The notes beneath the pieces were generated by a model that saw only the letters and a list, made by a program, of their open reading frames with translations, was not told where the DNA came from and ran no database searches. This document shows positions 36,642 to 48,400 of a stretch of DNA of 64,000 nucleotides, piece after piece. Origin of the DNA: Diprion similis (lineage: Eukaryota > Arthropoda > Insecta > Hymenoptera > Diprionidae); the NCBI RefSeq assembly GCF_021155765.1, contig NC_060106.1, positions 9,245,501 through 9,309,500 of the forward strand. Reading direction: 5' to 3'. Each line of letters begins with the position of its first letter. The stretch's first letter is position 1. The translations under genes and the position numbers were made by a program.

Positions 36642-37612
36642 ATGTCTGGCTACGACTTGAAAAGCCCTGAAGAGGTGAAAGAGTACCTTAAAAACCTTCA
36701 CATCGAGTATAAATTCGGATGTCTCAGCGAGAAAAACCCGGAAAGTAATACCACCCTTTCTGCCATAACCTCATTTTGAAAGTATTCAATTTTCACATTC
36801 TCTGTTATTTTATTCAGCCTGTCACCTCCTCGGAGATTACGAAGAGAGTATAAGTAAGGACTATGCAAAATCGGCCAAAATCTACCAGGAAAATTGCGAC
36901 GAGAGAAACTTCGGGCACAGTTGCCGAAAGTTTGGAGGTTATGCACTAATCGGTGAGATCAATCCCTGTACTAGATTATTTTAAAGTAGGCATAGAGAAC
37001 TTCAGCTAAGATTATAGAAAATTTAATCTCAACCAAAGGCTTGAACATAAAATTTTTTACGAAGCATCCCGCTGTTCGGTATTTAATAACTACACAGTTT
37101 GCTTCTATTTTCTCTTCAATTTTATGTTAATTCCTTACAAAGGCAAGGGATTGGATGTGGAGTCACCTACGGAGTCTTACAAGTACCTGAGAAAAGGATG
37201 CGATGTTGGAGATATGCTATCCTGTGCTCATGCAGGAATTGTGGGAACATCCTCGTTTAAAATTGGAGAGAAAGAAGCTCCCATAGATTTCCCAACGGGA
37301 CTTGATTTACTTCAGAAAACTTGCTACGAGCACAAATTGGAAAAAGCTTGCTACTACCTGTCAGGACTGTATCTTAGCGGGGTTCCGGACCACGTGGAAA
37401 AGAACATGAAGGAAGCTTACAAGGCTTCGTTGATATCCTGCGAGCTTGGAAATGCATACGCTTGTGCCAATTTGTCACAAATGCATGCACGTGGCGACGG
37501 GGTTCAGAAAAATTCTGAACTTGCCGAAGCCTTCAAGAATCGAGCACTCTCGATTCAAAGGGCCTTGAAAGAAGCTAAACATATACCATTTCAGCAGGGT
37601 ATGGGAAGCTAA
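36642..37612 (+). CDS. COA7: Cytochrome c oxidase assembly factor 7 homologue
   Basis: Three exons, 36642-36744, 36818-36952 and 37143-37612, phases 1 and 1, giving 235 residues; human COA7 is 231. It is built of Sel1-like helical repeats, each carrying a paired cysteine pattern: NCDERNFGHSCRKFGG, GCDVGDMLSCAHAG, TCYEHKLEKACYYLSG and SCELGNAYACANLSQM. The N-terminus KSPEEVKEYLKNLHIEYKFG is also characteristic of the family. COA7 lies in the mitochondrial intermembrane space, is oxidised by the MIA40 pathway and supports complex IV assembly. No cleavable presequence is evident, as expected for an MIA40 substrate. A polyadenylation signal lies at 37696-37701. There is nothing unusual in the coding sequence. 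Confidence 0.94.
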
Positions 37613-37695
37613 TGTGATTGCCAGTACGTTTGATGAATTACTGAGACTTATTTCGTTGAAGTTTAAATGTACATTTATTAGTTTTCAATTATAGC

Positions 37696-37701
37696 AATAA
37701 A
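37696..37701 (+). terminator. COA7 polyadenylation signal
   Basis: AATAAA 84 bp after the stop codon, the first such signal on the coding strand. Confidence 0.6.
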
Positions 37702-40700
37702 TTAATTATTTTACGTTTAATCCTTGTTGTGAATATCTACCTACTAGGATAGTATAAAAAACATTCATCTTACTCTTTTTACTCTGGTAACACGAATTCT
37801 TAAAACACCTGCTAGAGGATTAAGGTTCACACATCTTTCAGTTGTACTCAAATCTGTAGGTTATCTCAAAATCCGTAATTTTTTTGGTTCATCTATTCGA
37901 GATGGTTTGAAAATTCAGAATTAAGTTTTCTATAACAACTTGAAAAAGAGCTGGCAAGAGACCCCAATAGTGTCAATTTACTTCAGTTGAAAGTAAAAGG
38001 AGGCGATTTTTCGTTGACGTGGTAATTGAATTTATGAATTATCGCTTACACGTCACTTCAGTGGCCTATCAACTGGTGCAGGAATGTGACTAGAGTCTGG
38101 TCGAAGAACCGATGCTGATACAGACTACTAGCATAAGAGTATAATGAAACGACGCTTTGTCGTGTGAATTGAAAACGCGACGTAGAATTAGCGGAGGAAA
38201 GCCATAATCGTAGTCTCAGCATGCTGATTAGAGTTCTCATGATTAAAGCTGCAGTACCTACGCATTTGGCTTATTGGTAGGTTGAACAGACCTATTCAGG
38301 TCTGAAAAATACATACATAAACCTGTAATTGTGAATTAATTCAAGGATTACGAATGATGATGGAAATAATAGCAGTTAATAAACGACCTCTGGTTATACC
38401 CACGGTCCTACTTCAGTGCTTACAGTAATATCAAACTGTGCTTTTGCATTAACGTTTGTGTTAATAATCTGATAAATTAAGAATGCTTAGTAAGAATTTT
38501 ATAAGACGAATTCGATCCACGGCTTTTCACATGTTTCGGATACTGCACTGCTTTTTATCAGTGATAATCACTGGAGGAAGAACAATAAACTTTTTCGTAT
38601 AATGATAAGAATTTTAATATTTTCCCACAACCTCACGTGCGAAAATGTAATCACAATCGGCTTGTGACACCGTAAATGGATTGCAATAATTAACGGATTA
38701 TAAATATCGGCAAGATCAGATTGGAAGAACGTCTTATTAAAAGACATTTATGTCTTTTATTATTTCAATTAGAAATGGATTTTTTCATTTAAATTGTAAT
38801 TTATAATAAGCTCTTTCGAATTCCTTAACCTGGTGGTTAACATTGAGCTAATGATTGAGGTCCTGATTATCTTATCGTTTTACTATACGCCTCAATTGTT
38901 CAATTGCTTCGTTTTTTTTTTTTATTCATATTATTGCGTTTAAAAATTGTCATATTTGCAGTAAGATAAATTTAAACATTATTTTCCATACGGATATCTT
39001 TGACTTGACATCTGACGTGTGTCAGTATTTATTGACTCTTGATTTTTGATGAATTCGGAATAAACATTGATTTTATGAAATGTAGAATCACATACACCCG
39101 ACAATTCAAATAGTTGTATAATCATTAACATAATGTGTGTGAACGTTCATGTTTGCACAACCTTGGGTAAACCGCTACAGCATGTTTAACGTGTCTAACA
39201 GAAACGACTGACAGCCAATCGGTTTTCCCAGCTTTAATTATGTTCTCATTTTTAAGAATTACGTACATGCAGCGATGGAATGTGAAAAGTGGTATCCTAA
39301 GACACGAAAAACGAATAAAATATTGTTTTCAATTGTTATGGAGCAGTATCCTGAAGATCATAGGATAATTGCTCTATTTTTGATGAAAGCACAGTGAAAA
39401 TTTGACACAAAATCGCAACGTCGTTCCGAAGTCCTTAATTATTCAGTTATAGGCTTATATGTAGGTACATTTTAACGCAACTGTTTGGAGTCTAATTAAA
39501 TATTAGTTTTCATTGCCATACCGAGTCTAGATCGAGCAGATTATTTTTGCGATTATCGTATAAAAAAACATTCCTGGGGTACAATTTTTTTTTGTCATTT
39601 AGTGAAGGTGTACCAATCCATGTCTATAATATTTTCACTAGCTCGACATTTTTTAAAAGTATACTGCAGGATTGCTTCTAAAAATGCAACCTCAAGATTC
39701 ATTAACACGTAATGAACTATTAGTTCCGATTACGATACGGACGCGCCAATAGTGTATAAGGAAACGATCAAAGCCAATATTCACATATACACATATGATA
39801 TGTAGAAATATAGACCGAAATTGTCGAGCAAAGTACAACTGATTATATACCAATATCAGAATCAGGGAGTTTTTCCATTATGCTATGAGTAGTTTAGTAA
39901 CCCAATTATATTTTTAAAACGTCTGAATAAAACCCAGAAAATTGAAAAAAGTACCCAGGGAATGAGGCAACAAGTGAACAAATATTTTCCAACTGTATTG
40001 TGGGCGCCACGTTGTTGGTACATTATTTCATGTAGTATTTGCCCTAGTTAAAAAATGAATTTAAGAATGTTCGAATCCATTGAGTTCACGATTACTCCGC
40101 CACTACTTCGCAGCGATCTGCGAACGTACAAAATTCCAGATAAATAAAAAATAGAGCAAAAATCCATGAGATAAACGTGTCTCTCGAGAAACACTGAGCA
40201 GTCGGTTACCACGCCAGTTTGTTGCCAGTCTGGTTAGCGTCAGCAGAGTTGGACAAGCGGTCGAGGTTCTCTTCCATACTCAGGTATGTACTAAAAACTC
40301 GACCCAGTAATGGCCGATCTAGAATTGGTATTTCTAAACTTTAATTTATAACACGGTAAATTCCGATCCGCGATTATAAAGGCGATCATCAAACTCGCAC
40401 GTACATTATACGCAAACACATGTAGTTGTTATTCAAAAGTATCGGCAGCTGAAGATTGTTTATCGCATGACTAAAGAATACGTGAGAAGAGGGATTTAAA
40501 ATTCACTCAATTTAAATCGGTGTAGTTATATGTTAAATAAATCGTAATCGACATATTGCCTCAAATATGCAAGCCTGCGTTTAATGTGTTTATTCCTATA
40601 TATTATGGGCCTGTAGAAAAGATCGAGTTTTTTTCAATGTCGATCGCTTCGATGAAAAAATCGAAAATAAGTCAGTTGCGTAAAATAATATCTGGCATGT

Positions 40701-42280
40701 ATCATCGAGATTAAAAGAATTTTGTGAAAAATTATATCAACTTGAATTTTCGGCAGGCACAAGTAATATGTATGCTGTGTGGCTGGAGAGTTCCGAGTAA
40801 CGGTTTTTCGGAACGTGAATGTCAATATACCGACCAGTACTTATAGAAATTACGCATTATTATCGGAACTCGGTTTAAATTATACTCAATATTAAATATT
40901 CATACAATGCACATGTATTTGTAATATATATTTTGTACTAATTCCAAGCGTACATCGTAAAATATGAATATTTATTTTTACACTTATACTAAAACCGATT
41001 ACACACATGTATTTTATCATTGCTACAAGTTAATAATGTTTAATCTTTTATACTTTTACAAATTATACCGATGTGGTACTACATAATTCCTCACGTTCGT
41101 CTCAATATAGGCATTTTATAGCACGACATTGCGTGCAGAATTAATTAAGAAGTTTCGTTTGTTCCGTCAAGTATTTTCACATACCATATAAATGTAAAAA
41201 CAATTATATATCACGAAAACAAAGACGATAGTTGACTGTAGCTGATAGACTAATTATATTTTTCCAAAGTCGGATCTAATGAAAAACATATCGATAACTA
41301 ATTAGCCCGGAAACGTCATGTGACAAAAATAACGCGCATTATGCATTTTCATTCGTTACGTTACACGAAAATAAAACAATGCATGATTTACAAATATCAT
41401 ATCGTCGGGTCTAGTTTGATGAATTATATTTCAATTACTATTAACTGAATTACCCGGAATACAGGATAAATCTAGGCACATAAAAGTTAACAGTGCTAAT
41501 TTATTTCCAACTGCTAGCATTCAGACGAGACTGTATTGAAGAAACGAGGCTTTGAACGATCGTGTACAAATAGTCTTACGACCTGATCACCAGTAAAGAG
41601 AACAGCTTCGCAGCTGTGACTAACACGATAGCGCATACAGTACGTAGGATGGGTGAGAAGCAGTATAAACCGCTAGCAGTTTAATAGTTTCATTGCAATT
41701 GCGGGAATGTCTACGTCAAGACAATGCATTTCCAGATTGTGAAATTCCTGCTTCAACTTACAATTAGCTTAGCAAGAATCGTGTATTCCATGCAATTTCT
41801 GACTCACAAATACACAATTGTTGCGATAACACACAACCACAGACGGTTGATTCTTTCAACCAATACTGGTTGTCAGATATTTACATCAAGAAATTCTCGT
41901 ACCGAGTAAATATCGGTCACAATAAACTGGCGGATACAGAAAATAATTGATGAATAAAAGAAAACTACAGAATTCTAATATGAGACGGTTATTTCAATTG
42001 CCAAATCAAATTGTAGAAAAAAGACAATGAAAAACGTCACAAGGACGACATTTATCATATGCAGTAATACTCTCACGATCTCGGGAAAATAAAGAATGGT
42101 ATTTACGGACAAGCCACGCACGTGTTAACTTGTGTGTGGTATCGCCGACTGATAAGCGATATTTAAACCAAACATGAGCCACCGCAGTCTTTATATTCCA
42201 GCTGCTGGGGCACCGGTTCATTCGGCTTAATACTTAGTGACCACTTTACCATCGTTCACTCGAGCCCGCAACTCGCAAGC
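37702..42280. other. AT-rich intergenic region between COA7 and GILT
   Basis: No coding gene recognised over 4.5 kb. Visible features are a perfect short hairpin TAAAAGACAT..ATGTCTTTTA near 38738 and a T-run at about 38912. The last 100 bp contain TTTATATT near 42190, a possible TATA element for GILT. Confidence 0.5.
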
Positions 42281-43839
42281 ATGAGGTGGTACTACGTCAA
42301 GCCCCACGCTACCGTGGGCCAATATTATTTGGTAATAGTCGCAGTAATCATCGCCGTCTGCAGTCCCACGGTAAAGTTTCATCTTAAACCGAGAGTTGCT
42401 CTAATCCGATTTCTATACAGGTAAAAAATATTTTTCTGTTTAATCTATTCTCGTCGAATCTTTAGAGGTCTGATGATTCGACTGGTGGACTTTCACGTCC
42501 TAGAATCACCCTGTACTACGAATCGCTTTGCTACGATAGCATCCAGTTTGTGAGAAATCAACTAGTCCCAACGTATCGTGCTATTGGAAGCTATTTTACC
42601 GTCGACTATATTCCTTATGGAAAGGCCACGGTGAGTCAGAGAGTACACTTGTAGACGGAATTTTTTTTTTATGTAGATTCTACATCTACTGTGGCGAATA
42701 TGTAGACAGCACTTTCTTTTAAGTCAAATCTACATCAATTGTGGTAGATCTACCTAAAAATATTGTAACTTTTACTATCGGTTTTCTAACTCTTATTATC
42801 AGATTTGTAAATCTTACCACAATTATTGTGGATTTAACTCCAAAAAGTATTATCAATGTATTCACTACAGGAAACATAAAATCTACAATATTTTTAGAAT
42901 TGTTTTTAATGTTTTTATTTTTACAATTTACGATTTTCCATGAATTTCAGCTTCGCTATAGAGCTATTATTACAAGTACATATCACTTATTGTTAGATTG
43001 CTTTAGGTGCGGGTAAAAGTTCAGACAGATTATCAGATCTCGTATCGTCGAAAGTGCGAACGTTTCCAACATTCACGTATGCCTCAAATTGTTTACCCTT
43101 CATATTTGAGAAAAATTCACGCTTATATTGCGTAATATTTGATTTTATCCCCCAAAAATGCGAGTAATTAGGATGAGAAATAATTTTTTTTATTTAATTC
43201 CGGACATTTAGCAAGAAAAGCACATTAGAAATGGGGTTCAACAATGGCATTTCACCTGTCAACATGGACCGCAAGAATGCTACGGCAACAAAGCGCAAGC
43301 TTGCGGCATAAACAACATTTTGACAAACCCTGAAAGACCCAACAAGCAACAGGACCTAATCAATTTTGTCGGCTGCGTGATGGGGGCGATGAATCCGTCC
43401 ACTGCTGTTCAACAGGTATTCCACTTTTAATTCGATTATGTGAGCTCATCCGTTCATCTTACACACATATATATATATCACCAGATACACACAATGAAAT
43501 AAAATAAAACAGACTATCACGACAATGGTGAAGACCAAAAATGAAAAATTTCTGCTCCAATTACAGTGTCTACAAACGATTGGCATCGGTGCGCATGACA
43601 GATCGTTGGTGGACAATTGCATCTCATCCGCTGCAGGAGATGAGCTGCTAGCGGCTTACGGTAACAAAACTTTTGATCTGCAGCCAAACCTGAGCTTTGT
43701 ACCAACCATCGTGGTAAACGGGGTAAGTCAAAACTTGGATTTGTCACAGTGTTTTCGCGATCTCGGTAGCGAAAATAGTTCGTGTGGAGTGCCACTGACC
43801 GCTATGCGGATACGTATTTCCAAATTTTGCCAAAATTAA
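42281..43839 (+). CDS. GILT-family thiol reductase-like protein (CXXS form)
   Basis: Four exons, 42281-42370, 42466-42630, 43212-43415 and 43567-43839, all phase 0, giving 243 residues. Exon 1 supplies a signal peptide or anchor (hydrophobic core YYLVIVAVIIAVCS, about 15-28). The family core follows: LYYESLCYDSIQF (active-site region), then the GILT signature CQHGPQECYGNKAQAC in exon 3, GCVMGAM, and a thioredoxin-like closing strand VPTIVVNGV. GILT reduces disulfides in lysosomes during protein unfolding; insect members are linked to immunity. The second active-site cysteine is serine here (CYDS, a CXXS site), as in many insect GILT-like proteins, so full reductase activity is doubtful. GTAAGT at about 43723 inside exon 4 could serve as an alternative donor, but the open frame through it gives a normal C-terminus. 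A polyadenylation signal lies at 44145-44150. Confidence 0.92.
42655..42905. repeat. Degenerate repeats in GILT intron 2
   Basis: Several related copies, in both orientations, of an ATCTAC..CAATTGTGGTAGAT-like unit, including a near-palindrome ACCACAATTATTGTGG. They look like a decayed short inverted-repeat element within the intron. No coding capacity. Confidence 0.45.
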
Positions 43840-45454
43840 CAATTACTATGCTAATTTTTTCCAACTCACAATCAATTTTACTGTTAATTTATCCGAACTC
43901 GTTCAACTGGTTCTCCAGATTTATTTGAAACCAACAAATTTGTTTCCGTTTAGATTGAAAGAGTTAAAATAAGTTTTTGTCACTTCTCCGGTAGAACTGG
44001 TTGTAGACATGGCAGGAAACTTTTTCTCACAGTCAGTTTTTATTGCAGAAGTTAGATAATATACAAAGTTGTGTAGGTTTAGCAGTGACCCTGTCTGCGG
44101 AATAATAGCAAAACGCAAATATCTCTTCAAATATCCAAGTCGTGAATAAATGAGCTTTGCATCAAAATTGTTACTTTTGCACTGGAAATGTCATGGACGT
44201 GATTCGTTGTTCTCAAAATCGATTGTCTGACTGTAAAACAGAAAAAAGTATAAATCCATCAAAAATAATAATTCAAATAAGCAAAAATTGATGGCAGCAC
44301 ACTTCAGAATAAAAAGATTACACCTGAAACAAAAATGGTACCTGTCTTCAGAAGTCCAGAGAGTTTGCAAATTGCATATTATGGTAGAAAACAGAGGGAC
44401 GTCGTCCGAATAAATATAGAGGAGTGAAAAATTGATGACAAAATGAAAAGACATAGCGCATCCGGTTAAATCAATTTTTACCTACAATTCAAATTAGATA
44501 TAATTCATAATGTTTGCGAACCATGCTCACCAGAAGTTTTAATGTGCATGTCTAATTTCTCTTTCAGGAATACTCGCATGCGAACCAAAATAACGCGCTG
44601 CGCAACCTCAAAGGTGTCATCTGTAATCACCTATCTGATCACAACAAGCCGTCAGATTGTCGCGGCTGAACGTTCCCGTAAATTAATGTATAATCCTCGG
44701 TATTACAATTCAACCGAAAGAGAAAGATGTGAATTTTTAAATATTCTCACCGTCACATTTTGGTTCCAATCATTTCAATTACCTACAATATTATAAAATT
44801 GTGTATCAATTTAAATATATTTTCCACGCAATTACAATCGAATGCTTATATTTTTTCTTATAACTTTATTTTCGTACCCAGAAATGAAGCTTAAAATTAT
44901 AATTAATGAATAGCGAAATATATCATTTTTTGGAAATAGCAAACAATTACAGGCGATAAAAAAAAATTATCGTATATTTACAAAATTTCCGTTACCTTAT
45001 GTACAAGTTTATATATACAAAAAAGTGTATGAACATACACATCTACATACATATACAGAAACAACTTGTTTTTCTCACGCGTTATTTTCTCTCGAAAAAT
45101 ATTAATGTATAAAAATTAATCTTCCCGAGATATATTCATTCTAATATATTCTTCTGAATGGAAGTACTTTGGCAAAAAATCACGCATAATATTGGTCCAC
45201 TGTGAGATATATCGTAATGTGCAATACACGTTTGAATCGAGTATCCATCCATGCACGTGCAGTGTGCTTTAAAATAATTCTCACAAAATTCTTAAACTCT
45301 AATATAAATTTAATTTATATAATTTGATCGTTTGAGCATTGAGATCATAATGTATTATTGGCACATTTGTTTTTGGTCATCGTTGCATACCTATACCTAA
45401 CATTAACATACGGTGTATCCTACATTGCCTTGTCTATATCACCGGACAATTCGA
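43840..45454. other. Convergent gap between GILT and lmd
   Basis: AT-rich, presumably the two 3' UTRs. A minus-strand AATAAA at 44866-44871 could serve lmd. No further gene recognised. Confidence 0.5.
44145..44150 (+). terminator. GILT polyadenylation signal
   Basis: AATAAA about 305 bp downstream of the GILT stop. Another lies at 44409-44414. Confidence 0.4.
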
Positions 45455-48400
45455 TTAACCTCCGATAAATACCGATTCGTCCAAATTACTCAGTTCCAGA
45501 AACTGTTGTTCGATATCGGATCCCAGTTCTTGAAAGTCAGATACATCGCCTTCCGCGTAAACTGCAAACACGTAATTTTCAAAATATCAATTAATCACAC
45601 TCCGTTAACGCGGATGCCGCGCCAGCGTGGGTATATAAGCAACGTAAATACGAAAACGTACAAGAAATGTGGTACCAGGGGGAAAAACAGAAGAGAAAAG
45701 AGAGGGGAGGGAAAAAAAGAGAAGAAGAAAAATGTGAAAGAAAGAGACTTGATGTATTATTGGGAAACCAGCCTAATCCATGTTGCAGAGAGTGTATTTA
45801 TGAAATACCGAGATTCATTGGTCGGTAAGTTGGGCGCGTGTGTAGCACGTGGCAACTTATGGCGCGTGCTTTCATGCACAGTCAAAAAAGAAAGGAATAT
45901 TATTTTAACTCTCTGTGTGGGGTGCGCGACACCTCCTCTGAGATTCAAGATGGACGCTCGTCCAGACGCGGTTATTATTATCGCGTTGTCGTTAGTTTTA
46001 GAACGATTATTTTTCAGTTATATGGGCAAACGCACCGAACGGACAGAAGCTGCATGTACGTAACACCGCACGTGCACTTCTCCCCCTCCGCCCCTGATGC
46101 ATCACCCCCATCACCCCCTTCGACTATTCGTGTTTATTGTTACGACTTGCGTGGCTTATCTTTCACGTCGCTTTCACGAACCGAAGAAATTGTCGGCTTT
46201 TCTCTGTGTACATGCATGCACTGTACAACATACGTAGCTGTGTACTATACGTATAACGAGTATGAGTTCTACAGCCAACCAACTACGCGATGCATCTGGA
46301 TCATCGAGATAATTATACAGGGAAACTTGGCGCCAAACCCAATAGTTCGTATGAAGTACGTTATACATATATACAGTCAACTTCACTCCCTTTACTCCAA
46401 AGGCGATTCGCTCTCAGGGGGATTTAGTACGAAGGAGTCGTTAAAAGGGTTTTCTCTTGCGTTCATTATTTTCCTGACTTCGCAGCTGATCATTCATGCA
46501 ATACGAAATGGAAATTAATCGATTTCTGGAAACTCAGGCCTATTCAAAAGTGAACAAAATTTTCAACGTAGTACAAATCGAAGTATATTTACTATCGTTG
46601 ATCATCGTGTGGTCAAGAAATGATATTACTGATCGATTCTTACCCGTGGCATCGGTGACCTCGACGTGGGTTGCGTCTGCGATAAGAAAACGGCGCACGG
46701 ACTCGAAGGGAATGTACTCGTTGTGGCGTTCGTCCAAAGGGGTTGGGACGCGTTCCTCGCCGCATACAGTCGAGAGAAGCAGCTCTTCGTCCTCGTAGTG
46801 AATCCCAAGATCGAGATCGGATCCCAACCGTGGACGGAAAACCGTCCCCGTTGCACCGACGTCCGTCCCAACCGACGACGTCTTCTGCTGAAGCCGCTGC
46901 GCTGCTGCACCGGAGTTTAGACGCGTCGAAGAGGTCTTGCACGACATCCCGTTGCTCGATCCTCTGCTTCCGGGACCTGACGACCCTGGACCAGGTTCCG
47001 CGTGGTTCTTGACGTGCTTACGCAGGCTCGACGGATCTGTGTAGCGCTTTCCGCAACCGCTCACCTGGCACGCATACGGTTTCTGCAAGGGTAAACGTGA
47101 TTTCTGATAGTTTTGACTTCGTATAGCAGACGGGATGTGCAGCGATAAGGTATTCGAAAATTATTGAGGCCCAGAGTGAAGCTGGTACTCTTGTTTGTCA
47201 GCAAAAAGTTGTTACACGACTCCGTTAGGGAACGATGAAGATACGAAATATCTAGAAAGTATGGTAAAATGGTATGGTCGAGACAGTGTGATTATTTTAT
47301 GATTAACATAAGTTGATTTTGAAATAATCAGCGTAGTCTTGAATTATAGAATTAACATTTTGTAACGCTAACGTTATCAGTTTGTCCTCGGCTTCATCAA
47401 AGTAAGTAACTTTATCCGGATCAAAACTTCTGAGGCTTCCTGAAGCTACGTTAAATTCAGTCATCGCCAAAAGCAGTCACTAGTACGACAAATGTTACAA
47501 CGATACTGCATTATACTGCATATTCTGAAATTTGTTTTTGACCTGCGATATGTCCGCGTATGCAGATTTCATCAAAACACGTTATATTTTTTCTTGCTTT
47601 CTCAAGCCCCAGCTTCATTTAAGCCAAATTCAATGAGACATCGAGAACTTATGTTTTTCGTGGTATGTGCGAACCAATACCTGCTCGTCAAATTAAAGAT
47701 ACCATCTTCGCATGATCAAATAACGTGCCACAACTCGTACTTTGAAAGACTTTCAATAATTGCATCATTTTTAAAATTGAAACGGTTCGTTCAATCGTCA
47801 TGGTACGTATCCATAGGAATGTAACGAATAGCCAGTAGGAAGCGAGTTTCGGGACGAAACAAGACTTCGATGAAAGTTTGACATTGAGGGTACCAGAAAA
47901 ACGCAAAGTCCATAATTAATGTATTCTTTTTCATTTGTTTTTTCATAGAGCATGGATTTGTCTTGCAGCATGGGCCCGGTACTGGTTTTGGGACCAGGTA
48001 CAAGGTCAGCGCGCCTTCAAAACTGGTTGGACGTTCCGTAGCCTTCGCCGTGAACGAACAACAAGTATGAAAAAGAATAAGGAAGGTGAATTTCTTACCG
48101 TATCGTAATGCGTTCTCTGATGTTTCGCGCGGTCACTACTGTTGCTGAAGGCCTTCGAGCAGCCTCTGTGCTGGCAGGCGTACGGCCTTTCACCCGTGTG
48201 CGATCTTTGGTGAATTTTCAAATTCTCCAGCCTCGAGAACGCCTTTTTGCAGCCTGCGAACTGAATCGTTGCACCAGTTACCGTACCGTCACAAAGATGC
48301 TCATTCCTCGCGATCCGTTTGGTCACGCCAAGAGAATGCATTGCGGCATACTGGACCAGTTTTAAAATTCGGCGACAGAGATGAGCGGAAGTGGGTACTC

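Noticed and set aside
45413-46518. Two long overlapping plus-strand open frames (216 and 226 residues)
   Set aside because: They overlap the lmd last exon on the opposite strand and the lmd intron. Their translations are low-complexity with no recognisable domain, and they cover microsatellite-like purine runs.
46540-46643. Read-through of lmd exon 4 to the stop at 46540
   Set aside because: A strong donor at 46643-46642 and a phase-matching acidic exon at 45561-45455 explain the gene better than the low-complexity read-through.
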